Positions 31,463-39,608 are shown, numbered from the stretch's first letter. The stretch is 42,660 bases of DNA from Mycobacterium sp. (GCA_031292665.1 JARLGR010000072.1:1-42660); one strand, 5' to 3'. Notes: generated by a model from the sequence alone, not told the origin. Made by a program: numbers and translations.

Positions 31463-32302
31463 ATGGCGATCTACGTCCCGTTGACGTTCGGGGATATCGC
31501 CGATACCACGCGTCCCCTGGCGATTGCCCTGCACGGCTTCCCTGACACCCCGCACACCTGGCGCCACTTGGGGCCGGCTCTCGCCGACCAGGGGTACCGG
31601 GTGGCGGCTCCGTGGCTGCCCGGCTACGACGCGCCGGCGACGGGACCCATCAGCGTCGGCACCTATGTGCGTCAGGTCCGTGCGGTGCGCCGGGCTCTCA
31701 ACGCCGACGCCCGCGCGGTGCTGATCGGTCACGATTGGGGTGCTCTAACCGGATACGGGGTGGTGGCCAGCTACCCGGAGGCCTTCCGCCGTTTGGTCAC
31801 TTTGGCGGTGCCACCGACACCGGCGCTCGGTGCCTCGATATTCAGCTACGCCCAGCTCAAGCGCTCGTTTTACATCTGGTTCATCCAGCAGGCCGGACTC
31901 GCCGAAGTGACGCTGCTGGAGCCCGGCTTCTGGGAGTCGCTGTGGGGCGACTGGTCACCGGGATACGACGCCCACGATGATATTTCGTGGTTGCGCCAAT
32001 ACGTCACGAGCGAGACCATCGCCGGAGTGATCGCCCCCTACCGCGCCTCGTTCAACCCAGAGTTCGCAGATCCCGCTGCGCAGGCGGAAGCGGCGGCAGC
32101 CATATCCCTACCGCCGATACCCACCCTGTATCTGCATGGCACCAACGACGGTGCGCTCGGAGCGGAATTGGTCGGCGGCGTGGCCGACCATCTGCCGGCA
32201 GCGGGCTCATCCTTCGAACTGATCGATGGTGTCGGGCACTTCCTGCATCTCGAGCAGCCCGACCTGATCGCGGAGCGGATCTGCTCCTGGCTGGCCGGCT
32301 AG
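31463..32302 (+). CDS. Alpha/beta hydrolase, epoxide-hydrolase-like
   Basis: 279 residues from ATG 31463, with AAGGAGC 8 nt upstream. The oxyanion HGFPDTPHTWR is at 24-34, the nucleophile elbow GHDWGA has Asp91 (Asp, not Ser, as in epoxide hydrolases and haloalkane dehalogenases), the cap domain covers about 125-205, and the C-terminal acid and His lie in LHGTNDGAL and DGVGHFLHLEQP. With an Asp nucleophile it should open an epoxide or displace a halide through an ester intermediate. Its stop overlaps the stop of tetR by 4 bp (convergent). Regulation is by the operator at 31384-31446. Confidence 0.88.
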   Translation: MAIYVPLTFGDIADTTRPLAIALHGFPDTPHTWRHLGPALADQGYRVAAPWLPGYDAPATGPISVGTYVRQVRAVRRALNADARAVLIGHDWGALTGYGVVASYPEAFRRLVTLAVPPTPALGASIFSYAQLKRSFYIWFIQQAGLAEVTLLEPGFWESLWGDWSPGYDAHDDISWLRQYVTSETIAGVIAPYRASFNPEFADPAAQAEAAAAISLPPIPTLYLHGTNDGALGAELVGGVADHLPAAGSSFELIDGVGHFLHLEQPDLIAERICSWLAG

Positions 32303-32868
32303 CTCGCGGTTGCCGAGCGCTGCATGCGTGAGGGGTTGATACCCGCGGCGTAGCGCAGTTCGGCGAGGAATTGCTCGCGGTCGTCGTCACCAACCAGGTA
32401 GTGGCACACGGCGACTCGTACCACCGTCGCTGCAGCCAGCTCGGCGTTCTCGCCGGGAATCAGCCGTGCGATACGCCCGTGCAGAATCGGGATCACTCGC
32501 TTCATCTGAATCAGCACATGCTCGGGTTCGGTGTCGACCAAGAACCCCAGCGAGTAGGTGCGCTGGAAGTCGACGACGAATTGCAAGGCGGCATCGAGCC
32601 TTTCCTGGCCGCGCAGACCTGCCATCGCCGAGGAGATTCCGGCATCGAAGTTGTCCTGCTCGTAGAGGCCGAACGCGTCGAGTAGAACCTCTTTCGACGG
32701 GAAATACCGGTACAGCGTCGGTCGCGACACCTGGGCCTCGGCGGCCACCTCCGACAGCATCAACTTCTTGCGTCCGCTGCGTGCGAGCACCACGAAGGTG
32801 GCGGCCAAGATTCGCCGCCGGGTCGATACTTCGGCGCTGGGGGGCACGCGGGGAGCCACACGGACCAC
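32299..32868 (-). CDS. TetR-family transcriptional regulator
   Basis: 189 residues from GTG 32868. The N-terminal DNA-binding domain reads STRRRILAATFVVLARSG, then LSEVAAEAQVSRPTLYRYFP (helix-turn-helix at about 38-57) and SKEVLLDAF. The C-terminal helical ligand domain has LRGQERLDAALQFVVDFQR and a closing RVAVCHYLVGDDDREQFLAE. It is divergent from the 32946 operon, with TTTACAT directly against its start codon, which suggests autorepression. The similar sites upstream of the hydrolase and phosphotransferase genes suggest it controls the whole cluster 30334-34496. The inducer is unknown; cluster content suggests an epoxide, fatty-acid or steroid-like compound. Confidence 0.9.
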   Translation of the reverse strand: MVRVAPRVPPSAEVSTRRRILAATFVVLARSGRKKLMLSEVAAEAQVSRPTLYRYFPSKEVLLDAFGLYEQDNFDAGISSAMAGLRGQERLDAALQFVVDFQRTYSLGFLVDTEPEHVLIQMKRVIPILHGRIARLIPGENAELAAATVVRVAVCHYLVGDDDREQFLAELRYAAGINPSRMQRSATAS

Positions 32869-32911
32869 TTTACATCTCTGGGTATAAATGTCACACTGCG
32901 ACCTGTTACAT
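32869..32911. promoter_or_regulatory. Candidate TetR operator half-sites in the tetR/32946 intergenic region
   Basis: TTTACAT (32869-32875) abuts the tetR start; ATAAATGT (32884-32891) and TTACAT (32906-32911) follow. They resemble the ATGTAAA/TTTACAT arms of the perfect palindrome at 31384-31411 but do not form as clean an inverted repeat. The location between divergent genes fits a site for autoregulation and control of the 32946-34496 operon. Confidence 0.45.
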
Positions 32912-32945
32912 CGAGACTCTCAACGTCAAAACGAGGCAGCGAGCG

Positions 32946-33326
32946 ATGACGGACCTGGTCGTCCGCAAGATGACATTCCAGTTCGACGCGACGGTGCCGT
33001 TCATGTGGCAACCGGCCAATCCCCACTTCGCGATCTTCGGCAATGCGTTCACCATTCCGTTCGACGACCGCGGCGCATCGGCCGAACAAGTGATGGCCTC
33101 GGCGCTGCGTAACGAGTTGACCTATCGGATACACAGACGGTCCGGTCCACGTCCGGTGTTTCACGCGGTTCCCACCGTGCAGCTGCTCAAGATGCTGTGG
33201 GGTCTGGCCCTGTCGCAAACGCCGCATCACGATCCAGCCAACCAGCCGCTGCCCGATTGGGCCGACAGCTGGATGCGCGAGTACGACCGTGGGACCGACA
33301 TGACGACGTTCTACAGAAGAGGGTAA
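32946..33326 (+). CDS. Hypothetical protein, 126 residues, first gene of the TetR-linked operon
   Basis: Start ATG 32946. I do not firmly recognise it. The opening TDLVVRKMTFQFDATVPFMW and QPANPHFAIFGNAFTIPFDD weakly recalls the N-terminus of PF10118 metal-dependent hydrolases, but the His/Glu metal-binding helices of that family are absent and the protein is less than half their length. The C-terminal half has SALRNELTYRIHRRSGPRP, VQLLKMLWGLALSQTPHHD and WMREYDRGTDMTTFYRRG. No signal peptide is present. The next gene starts 6 bp after its stop, so they are co-translated and may form a complex. It could be a truncated hydrolase or a small dedicated partner. Confidence 0.65.
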   Translation: MTDLVVRKMTFQFDATVPFMWQPANPHFAIFGNAFTIPFDDRGASAEQVMASALRNELTYRIHRRSGPRPVFHAVPTVQLLKMLWGLALSQTPHHDPANQPLPDWADSWMREYDRGTDMTTFYRRG

Positions 33327-33332
33327 ATTCGC

Positions 33333-34496
33333 GTGCTTTCAACCAATTACGGCGGGCTGGTGCCCGAAGATGAGCTTCTGACGCATCAGATCGTCGACAC
33401 TTTCGCAACAGTGAGCCAATCGGACCCGTCGTGGACGGAAAAGGTCTGGACCACTGCGCACGCGCGCGACAATTCGCTGCAGATCGTTCTCGGTGTCGGC
33501 AAGTACACCAACCGCGGCGTTTTCGACGGCGCGGCAGGCGTGTGCCGATCCACCGAACAGTGGACGGTACGCGGCGGCCGTCGGCTGTCCGCCGACTCGT
33601 CGGGAACCGCCGTCGGACCCATCCATTACAGCGTGGTCGAGCCGCTTCGCTCCATCCGCATCCGGCTGGACGAGACCGAGCACGCCCCGATCGCATTCGA
33701 CGTGGTGATGCAGGGTAGCTTCGCTCCGGCGCTGGAAGACCCCTGGCCTGATCGCAGTCCCGACGGCTATCGGGTGAGCCATCATGTGTTGCGCTACCAC
33801 CAGATTGGCGTGGCTTCAGGCTGGGTGGAAGTCGAGGGCGTGCGCGTCGAAGCGAACCCCGACGAGTGGATTTCGATCCGCGACCATTCCTGGGGATTGC
33901 GGCCCGGCGTCGGCAAACCGATTCCCGGCTTACCCCGCGGCGGTCGTCGTATCGACCAGATGTTCATGACCTGGTGCCCGATGACGCTGACCCGACCGGA
34001 CGGGTCGGCCTACTCGTTGTTCGTCTTCTTCCAGCAGGAGAGGGGGGACGGATTCGAGTCGACTCGGTATCAAGCAGAGCAGCAAAACGACGACGGCACC
34101 GCGTTCCGCTTCGCGGCCGTCGAACAGGATCTGCACTTCGACGACGGCAATCGCCGCTTGAGCCACGGGACCATCACGCTGACCGAAACGGACGGCACGA
34201 AGCGACCCTTGACGATCACCCCCGCCGGCCCGACCGGCTTTCACCTCGGCACCGCCGGCTATTACGGGTGGAACGACTGGGTGCTTGGCCAATGGGTCGG
34301 AGAGCTCAAGGTCGAAGGCAACCACGTGACCAATTGCGACGATCCCGATACCGCACGCCAACTACACCAGCTGCGCGACTTACTGGTGCGTGTCGAAGAT
34401 CCCGTCGGCGGTGGGGTGGGGGTAGGCAACGCCGAAACCTTCGCGTTCGGCGCGGTCCCCGAGATCGGCTTGACCGCCGCGAACTCTTTCCTGTGA
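33333..34496 (+). CDS. Hypothetical protein with beta-rich CrtC/DUF7064-7065-like pattern
   Basis: 387 residues from GTG 33333, with AGAAGAGGG about 8 nt upstream. It is strongly beta: WTVRGGRRLSADSSGTAVGP, IHYSVVEPLRSIRIRLDETE, IAFDVVMQGSFAPALEDPW, VSGWVEVEG-type strands, then the most conserved-looking stretch EWISIRDHSWGLRPGVGKP followed by RRIDQMFMTWCPMTL and YSLFVFFQQERGDG. The RDHSWG motif and two sheet-rich halves are typical of lipocalin-like hydroxyneurosporene-synthase/AttH relatives, some annotated DUF7064/DUF7065. These are often encoded beside lipid- or steroid-degrading genes. No catalytic residues can be assigned. It ends 9 bp before the 60-bp palindrome copy C. Confidence 0.65.
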   Translation: MLSTNYGGLVPEDELLTHQIVDTFATVSQSDPSWTEKVWTTAHARDNSLQIVLGVGKYTNRGVFDGAAGVCRSTEQWTVRGGRRLSADSSGTAVGPIHYSVVEPLRSIRIRLDETEHAPIAFDVVMQGSFAPALEDPWPDRSPDGYRVSHHVLRYHQIGVASGWVEVEGVRVEANPDEWISIRDHSWGLRPGVGKPIPGLPRGGRRIDQMFMTWCPMTLTRPDGSAYSLFVFFQQERGDGFESTRYQAEQQNDDGTAFRFAAVEQDLHFDDGNRRLSHGTITLTETDGTKRPLTITPAGPTGFHLGTAGYYGWNDWVLGQWVGELKVEGNHVTNCDDPDTARQLHQLRDLLVRVEDPVGGGVGVGNAETFAFGAVPEIGLTAANSFL

Positions 34497-34505
34497 ATCC
34501 GCACG

Positions 34506-34565
34506 GCGAGCAGACGCAGAATCGCATGCCGGCGCGCGAGATCATGCGATTTTGTGTCTGCTCGC
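34506..34565. repeat. 60-bp palindromic element, copy C
   Basis: Arms at 34506-34526 (GCGAGCAGACGCAGAATCGC...) and 34545-34565 (...CGATTTTGTGTCTGCTCGC) pair with two mismatches in 21 bp; the centre is 34527-34544 (18 bp). It lies between the convergent ends of the 33333 gene and cyp124, where it could act as a bidirectional terminator. Confidence 0.88.
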
Positions 34566-34599
34566 GGCACGGCGAGGTGCGGCTGCTCGCGGCAAACCG

Positions 34600-35898
34600 C
34601 TACCAACGCGGGGGAGTCCAGGCGACCGGCAGCCGCTTGATGCCGTGGATGAATTGCGACAGCAGGCGCGCGGGTTCCTGCACCGCGACGATGTCGGGAA
34701 TCTCGCGGCGCAGCTCGTCGAAGATGACCCTGATCTCGCGACGGGCCAGGTTGGCGCCCAGGCAGAAGTGGGCGCCCCCGCCGCCGAAGCCGAAGTGCGG
34801 ATTGGGGTTGCGCGCGACGTCAAAGGCCCACGGATTGGCGAACTTCGACTCGTCGCGGTTGGCCGAGTTGTACCACAGCGCGGCCTTGTCGCCGGCCGCC
34901 AGCTTCACGCCACTCAGCTCGACGTCCCGGGTCAGAGTCCGTCGCATGTAGACCACCGGGGAGGCCCACCGCACGATCTCCTCGACCGCGGTGGGCGCCA
35001 GGGCCTCGTAGTCGGCCCACCACTTCTCTCGCTCGTCGGGGTAGCGGGACAGCGCCACGACGCCGTGGCTGATCGCGTTGCGCGTCGTCTCGTTGCCGGC
35101 CACCACCAGCAGGATGAAGAACGACGCGATCTCCTGCGACGACAGCCGCTCGCCCTCGACCTCGGCCTCCACGAGGCTCGTGGTCAGGTCGTCGTGGTGA
35201 TTGACGCGGCGGTCCTCCGCCAGCGCGCTGGCGTAGGCGCCGATGTCCATCGACACCTTGAGGAACTCCTCGAAATCGGTGGACAGGTCGGGGTCGCCGA
35301 AGCCTAGAATCACGTTGGTCCAGTGGAAGATTCGCTGATGGTCCTCCTCGGGGATGCCCATCATGTCGCAGATGATCTGCAGCGGCAGCGGCCCGGCGAG
35401 CTCGCTGACCAGATCGGCCTCCCCGTTGGGGTGATTGGCGATCAGCGAGGCGACCAACCGGTGGGCCCGCTCGCGCACCGACGCCTCGATGCGGGCGACC
35501 ACCTTCGGGGTGAACGCCCGGCTGACGATCGAGCGCAGCCGCTGGTGCCGCGGATCGTCGAGCACGATCATCGAACCGAAGTACTCGGCCACCTCAGTGT
35601 TGTTGTCGCTGATCGTGATGTTTGGGCTGGAGCTGAAAATCTCCGGGTGCCGGCTGGCGTAGAACACGTCGTCGTGCTTGGTCAGTGCCCAATACCCGCT
35701 GCCGGCGTCAAAGCCCTGGTACTCGATGGCGGGCCAGAACGAGATCGGGGCCTCGCGGCGCAACGTGGCGAAGGTGCCGTCGCGGGCGTCGTCGTCGAGC
35801 GACCAGAAGTCGAGGGACTCGAGATGAATGTCGGCAAGCGGGATCTTGGGCGGTGGCGCCCCGTTGGTTCGCGGTGCAATACCCGTTTTGAGGCTCAC
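34600..35898 (-). CDS. cyp124: Cytochrome P450 CYP124 (methyl-branched lipid omega-hydroxylase)
   Basis: 432 residues from GTG/ATG 35898. The N-terminus (GIAPRTNGAPPPKIPLADIH then LESLDFWSLDDDARDGTFAT) and the whole length follow M. tuberculosis CYP124 (Rv2266) very closely. P450 motifs: I-helix AGNETT (267-272), ExxR as EIVR (Glu307, Arg310), and the heme loop FGFGGGGAHFCLG with Cys379 as iron ligand. CYP124 hydroxylates the omega position of methyl-branched fatty acids and alcohols such as phytanate, and of cholesterol-type side chains. It is cytosolic, needing ferredoxin and its reductase, none of which is encoded nearby. The neighbouring Hsp70-like and SDR genes also match the Rv2263-Rv2266 region, in support of orthology. 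Confidence 0.92.
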   Translation of the reverse strand: MSLKTGIAPRTNGAPPPKIPLADIHLESLDFWSLDDDARDGTFATLRREAPISFWPAIEYQGFDAGSGYWALTKHDDVFYASRHPEIFSSSPNITISDNNTEVAEYFGSMIVLDDPRHQRLRSIVSRAFTPKVVARIEASVRERAHRLVASLIANHPNGEADLVSELAGPLPLQIICDMMGIPEEDHQRIFHWTNVILGFGDPDLSTDFEEFLKVSMDIGAYASALAEDRRVNHHDDLTTSLVEAEVEGERLSSQEIASFFILLVVAGNETTRNAISHGVVALSRYPDEREKWWADYEALAPTAVEEIVRWASPVVYMRRTLTRDVELSGVKLAAGDKAALWYNSANRDESKFANPWAFDVARNPNPHFGFGGGGAHFCLGANLARREIRVIFDELRREIPDIVAVQEPARLLSQFIHGIKRLPVAWTPPRW

Positions 35899-35941
35899 GC
35901 AGGACCCTTCTTCGCCGTTGAAGTGGTGCAGACCGTTTGTG

Positions 35942-36289
35942 TCACTGCGTGCAGACGGTTCGGGCGGGCATTCCCGTCGCGGTCGCGTCTTCGACCGATC
36001 GGCCGTCGACGAGGATGCGGCAGGAGATGCTGCCCGGCCCCTGCGCGCTGATCAGGTACACCTGCCCGCCGAAACCGCTGAACTGGGTCGACCAGGGCAG
36101 CGTCGCGTTCACCATGCGCTGCTGACCGGCGCCGGTTTGGTAGGTGATGAACTCGGCGACCGGGGAGCTGCCGGTCACCTCGTAGCGGACCTGGGGGAAA
36201 TCGGTCGCGTGGGCCGCGCCGACGGACACATTGGCGACGCCGACGCCGATGGCGAGCAACATCGAGGGCCCGGTGAGATGACTGGTCAT
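35942..36289 (-). CDS. MmpS-like small secreted/membrane protein
   Basis: 115 residues from ATG 36289. An N-terminal hydrophobic segment (about 8-27, GPSMLLAIGVGVANVSVGAA) serves as signal or anchor. The rest is the MmpS C-terminal domain: VRYEVTGSSPVAEFITYQTG, MVNATLPWSTQFSGFGGQVY, ISAQGPGSISCRILVDGRSV and ATGMPARTVC, with the conserved pair of Cys. MmpS proteins usually accompany MmpL transporters; no mmpL is present in this window, and the protein looks soluble and exported. It lies 43 bp upstream of cyp124 on the same strand and could share its transcript. Confidence 0.8.
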   Translation of the reverse strand: MTSHLTGPSMLLAIGVGVANVSVGAAHATDFPQVRYEVTGSSPVAEFITYQTGAGQQRMVNATLPWSTQFSGFGGQVYLISAQGPGSISCRILVDGRSVEDATATGMPARTVCTQ

Positions 36290-36383
36290 GGTTTCTCATC
36301 GTGTCACCAGACGGGACGGAAGGTCTAGGTGCCCTGTGCGCCCGCGCTTAGGGTGAAGCGGGGACCGCGATCGGAAGGTGAGT

Positions 36384-37460
36384 ATGACGTCAAAGCGCGT
36401 GGTGGTCTGGGGCACCGGGTTCGTCGGCAAGATGGTGATCGCCGAGATCGTCAAGCATCCGCTGTTCGAGTTGGTAGGTGTGGGCGTCAGCAATCCCGAC
36501 AAGGTCGGCCGCGACGTCGCCGACATCTGCGCGCTGCCCGAGCCGACGGGCATCATCGCCACCGACGACGTCGACGCCCTCATCGCGCTCAAGCCCGACG
36601 CGCTGGTGCACTACGGCCCGACGGCCATGCACGCCAAGGACAACATCTCGCTGATCACCCGCTTCCTGCGCGCCGGCATCGACGTGTGCTCGACCGCGAT
36701 GACGCCGTGGGTGTGGCCGACGATGCACCTCAACCCGCCGCAGTGGATCGAGCCCATCACCGAGGCCTGCGAACTGGGCGAGTCGTCCTGCTTCACCACC
36801 GGCATCGACCCCGGGTTCGCCAACGACCTCTTCCCCATGACGCTGATGGGCCTGTGCTCGGAGGTGCGCCGGGTCCGCGCGTCCGAGTTGCTGGACTACA
36901 CCAACTACGAGGGCGACTACGAAGTCGAGATGGGCATCGGCCGCGAACCCGAGTACAGCCCGATGCTGGAAAACCGCGACGTGCTGATCTTCGCGTGGGG
37001 TGCGACGGTCCCGATGATCGCCCACGCCGCCGGCATCATGCTCGACGAGATCACCACCACCTGGGACAAGTGGGTGACCCCCACCGAGCGCAACACCGTC
37101 AAGGGTGTCATCAAACCCGGCCACGTCGCCGCGGTCCGCTTCACCATCAACGGCGTTTATCAGGGCGAGACGCGCATCCAGCTGGAGCACGTCAACCGCA
37201 TCGGCCGCGATGCCGCCCCGGACTGGCCGTCCGGCCACGACGACGACGTCTACCGGGTGGACATCGAGGGGACGCCGAGCATCTTCCAGGAGACCGCGTT
37301 CCGGTTCACCGACGGCTCGGGCCGGGACCCGGCCACGGCGGGATGCCTGGCGACCGGACTGCGCGCACTCAATGCCGTGCCCGCGGTCAACGACTTGGGG
37401 CCCGGGTGGGTGACGCCGCTGGAGCTGCCGCTCATCCCCGGCGTGGGCACCATCCGCTGA
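36384..37460 (+). CDS. DapB-like NAD(P)-binding dehydrogenase (2,4-diaminopentanoate dehydrogenase-type)
   Basis: 358 residues from ATG 36384, with GGAAGG 5 nt upstream; a GTG at 36378 overlaps that site. The Rossmann motif is RVVVWGTGFVGKMVIAEIVK (5-24). The dihydrodipicolinate-reductase-like N-domain continues with DVDALIALKPDALVHYGPTA and GIDVCSTAMTPW; then GIDPGFANDLFPMTLMG and a C-terminal alpha/beta domain (RFTINGVYQGETRIQLEHVN, FQETAFRFTDGSGRDPATAG). This architecture is common in mycobacteria, usually annotated as dihydrodipicolinate reductase, but it differs from true DapB in length and active site. The true substrate is unknown. Divergent from the MmpS-like gene. Confidence 0.8.
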   Translation: MTSKRVVVWGTGFVGKMVIAEIVKHPLFELVGVGVSNPDKVGRDVADICALPEPTGIIATDDVDALIALKPDALVHYGPTAMHAKDNISLITRFLRAGIDVCSTAMTPWVWPTMHLNPPQWIEPITEACELGESSCFTTGIDPGFANDLFPMTLMGLCSEVRRVRASELLDYTNYEGDYEVEMGIGREPEYSPMLENRDVLIFAWGATVPMIAHAAGIMLDEITTTWDKWVTPTERNTVKGVIKPGHVAAVRFTINGVYQGETRIQLEHVNRIGRDAAPDWPSGHDDDVYRVDIEGTPSIFQETAFRFTDGSGRDPATAGCLATGLRALNAVPAVNDLGPGWVTPLELPLIPGVGTIR

Positions 37461-37562
37461 TTCGCTTGTACAGCGGGCGCATAGCTTTCGCTGAGATCGG
37501 GCACAGGTTTCGGCAGCACAATATGGGCTACGCGGAATGCGGCGCGCTAGGGATGGGGACAC

Positions 37563-39203
37563 ATGGTCGACCGAGTGAAACCCGCGCTTGGCATGTCGAT
37601 CGGTGCGACCAACCTGGCGGCCGTCACCGCCGACAGCGCCATCACCCGCAGGCCCGTCCTGACGCTGTACCGGCAACGGCCGCCCGAGGTGGGCGTGCCG
37701 TCGGAGAACCCTCGGCTGGACGAGCCCGGCCTGGTGATCACCGACTTCGTTGATGCGGTGGGACACCCCGTCGGCATCGTGGCGGCCGATGGCTCGCTGC
37801 ACCGTAGCGAGGTGTTGATCGCCGACGCGTTGCGGGCGCTCGCCTACGCCGCCATCGGCGGCGCCGCCCTGCCGCAAAGCGTGGCGGTGACCTACCCCGC
37901 GCACTGGCCGGACACGGCGGTGGAGGCCCTGGGCGCGTCGTTGAGCCGGGTGTCCGAATGGTCCGACCGGGCGCACCCGCTGGTGTTGATTCCCGACGCC
38001 GCGGCGGCGCTGTTCGCCGCGCGGGCCAACCCCGGCCTACCGGCCGGCGGGACGGTCGCCGTGTGCGACTTCGGCGGCAGCGGCGCGAGCATCACCTTGA
38101 TGGACGCCACCGGCGACTACCGGGCGCTGGTGCCGACCGTGCGGCACCACGATTTCTCCGGCAACCTCATCGACCAGGCGCTGTTGACCGCCGTCATGGG
38201 CAACATGCCGAGCACCGCTTCGTTCGACCCGGCGAGCACCCTGGCGAGCGGCTCGCTGAGCCGGCTGCGCGCCGAATGCCGAAGCGCCAAGGAGCAGCTG
38301 TCGTCGGGCACGGTGACCACGCTCGCCGACGAGCTGCCGGGCATGCACGGCGACTTCAGGCTCACCAGGAACGAACTCGACGACGTGCTCCGCGAATCGC
38401 TGAACCGTTTCGTGGCTGTCGTTGAAGCAACGTTGGCGCGCAATGCCATTCGGGATCTGGTGGCGGTCGTGGCCGTGGGAGGGGGCGCGAACATCCCGGC
38501 CGTCACCACCACGCTGTCAGTACGCCTCCGGGTTCCGGTCGTCACGGCGCCGCGCCCGCAACTGACGCCGGCGATCGGCGCCGCGCTGCGCGCGGCGCGC
38601 GGTGCCGGCGCGACGATGACGAATCCGGCCGCGCCGATGCAGAGGACGGCGCCGGCCGAGGCCCTGGCCTGGCCGCGAACGAGCGCGTCCCGGGTCGTGG
38701 CCGCCGCCGCCCAGGACACTGATATCCGTCCGACGCCGGAACCCGATGAGGTTGCCCTGCCGAGCCCGGTGCCGCCGAAGGCCCGGTGGTATCGACGGGT
38801 GGCGGCGATCGCCGCCCTCGTGGTGTTGCTGCTCGCCGGCGCCGCGGGGGCCCTCGCGCTGAACTCCTCCGGGAAGGAAGCGACGACGGCGCCGCCCCCA
38901 ACGGCTACGAGCACCAGTCCCGCTGCTGCCCCGCCGCCCGCCAGCCCGGCCCCGACCGAGGAGGCGCCGGCGCCGTCGACCTCCGACACCAACCCGCCCG
39001 CCGCGACTGACACGCCGACCACCGCGGCCCCGCCGGCGACTCCTCAGGCGCGGCCACCCGCCGCTAAGGCCGCCCCGATTCCGCGAATCCCGGCGGAGAT
39101 TCCGCCGCTGCCGCCCATCCCCGGAATCAACGAACCGATTCCCGGATCGGACCGGCTCAATGAGTTCCTCCGGGAACTCGAAAGCGGCCAGATAGCCCGC
39201 TAG
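37563..39203 (+). CDS. Hsp70/actin-like ATPase-domain protein with membrane anchor and Pro-rich tail (Rv2264c-like)
   Basis: 546 residues from ATG 37563. Residues about 7-355 form an Hsp70-like actin-fold domain: SIGATNLAAVTADSA (phosphate-1-like), SVAVTYPAHWPDTAVEALG, LIPDAAAALFAARANPG, VAVCDFGGSGASITLMDA (phosphate-2-like) and VVAVGGGANIPAVTTTLSVR (adenosine motif). One transmembrane helix follows at about 410-433, and the C-terminal 113 residues are Pro/Ala/Thr-rich and presumably extracytoplasmic, ending EIPPLPPIPGIN...EFLRELESGQ. The layout matches M. tuberculosis Rv2264c, a conserved proline-rich protein of unknown role. A sensor or scaffold of the envelope is an inference. It is convergent with the acidic-protein gene 3 bp away. 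Confidence 0.82.
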   Translation: MVDRVKPALGMSIGATNLAAVTADSAITRRPVLTLYRQRPPEVGVPSENPRLDEPGLVITDFVDAVGHPVGIVAADGSLHRSEVLIADALRALAYAAIGGAALPQSVAVTYPAHWPDTAVEALGASLSRVSEWSDRAHPLVLIPDAAAALFAARANPGLPAGGTVAVCDFGGSGASITLMDATGDYRALVPTVRHHDFSGNLIDQALLTAVMGNMPSTASFDPASTLASGSLSRLRAECRSAKEQLSSGTVTTLADELPGMHGDFRLTRNELDDVLRESLNRFVAVVEATLARNAIRDLVAVVAVGGGANIPAVTTTLSVRLRVPVVTAPRPQLTPAIGAALRAARGAGATMTNPAAPMQRTAPAEALAWPRTSASRVVAAAAQDTDIRPTPEPDEVALPSPVPPKARWYRRVAAIAALVVLLLAGAAGALALNSSGKEATTAPPPTATSTSPAAAPPPASPAPTEEAPAPSTSDTNPPAATDTPTTAAPPATPQARPPAAKAAPIPRIPAEIPPLPPIPGINEPIPGSDRLNEFLRELESGQIAR

Positions 39204-39206
39204 GCG

Positions 39207-39608
39207 TCAGTCCTTCTCGCCCTTGTTCTCCTCGCCGGCGGCTTCCTTGAGCTTTTCGTTGAGGGCTTTGTCTTGCTCGATCTGTTCTTGCTTCTTTTCG
39301 TCGTTCTTGGCCTCCTCGGCCTTGGCGGCGTCGGCCTCGTCGGGGACCTCGTCTCTGGGGTTCCCCTCGTCATCGAGCCACTCGTTGACGGCCGTGCCGG
39401 AAACCGCGCCGCCGGAACCCGGCAAGACGATCGTGGGCTTGTCTTTATAGGCCTCCATCATTTCGGCGGCCGCGTTCTTGGCGTTCTCGCCAACCTCCGG
39501 CATCTCCGCAAGCGACCCGTCGCTCCTGCCGGCGTCATTTTCGTTTGACTTGCCCCCGCCTTCTTGACCGCCCTCTTGGCCAGCCGCTTTGTCGTCCTGC
39601 ACAGTCAC
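39207..39608 (-). CDS. Acidic, low-complexity hypothetical protein
   Basis: 133 residues from GTG 39608, with GGGGGTAGG just upstream. The sequence is highly charged and largely disordered: GQEGGQEGGGKSNENDAGRS, then a short hydrophobic/ordered segment (MEAYKDKPTIVLPGSGGAVS, GTAVNEWLDDEGNPR) and a long charged helix (DEADAAKAEEAKNDEKKQEQ, KLKEAAGEENKGEKD). I do not recognise a family. The PTIVLPGSGGAVSGTAVNEW segment is the only part likely to fold or bind a partner. Coding status is supported by the start context and the tight packing between genes. Confidence 0.65.
   Translation of the reverse strand: MTVQDDKAAGQEGGQEGGGKSNENDAGRSDGSLAEMPEVGENAKNAAAEMMEAYKDKPTIVLPGSGGAVSGTAVNEWLDDEGNPRDEVPDEADAAKAEEAKNDEKKQEQIEQDKALNEKLKEAAGEENKGEKD

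Noticed and set aside
22612..34565. The three 60-bp palindromes as a CRISPR array
   Set aside because: They lie kilobases apart, contain internal inverted symmetry and have no spacers or cas genes.
36329..37976. Two long frames (36329-37753 plus, 36390-37976 minus) overlapping the DapB-like gene
   Set aside because: Both translations are low-complexity Arg/Asp/Val-rich and lack motifs; the 36384-37460 frame has a full Rossmann dehydrogenase pattern and a ribosome-binding site.
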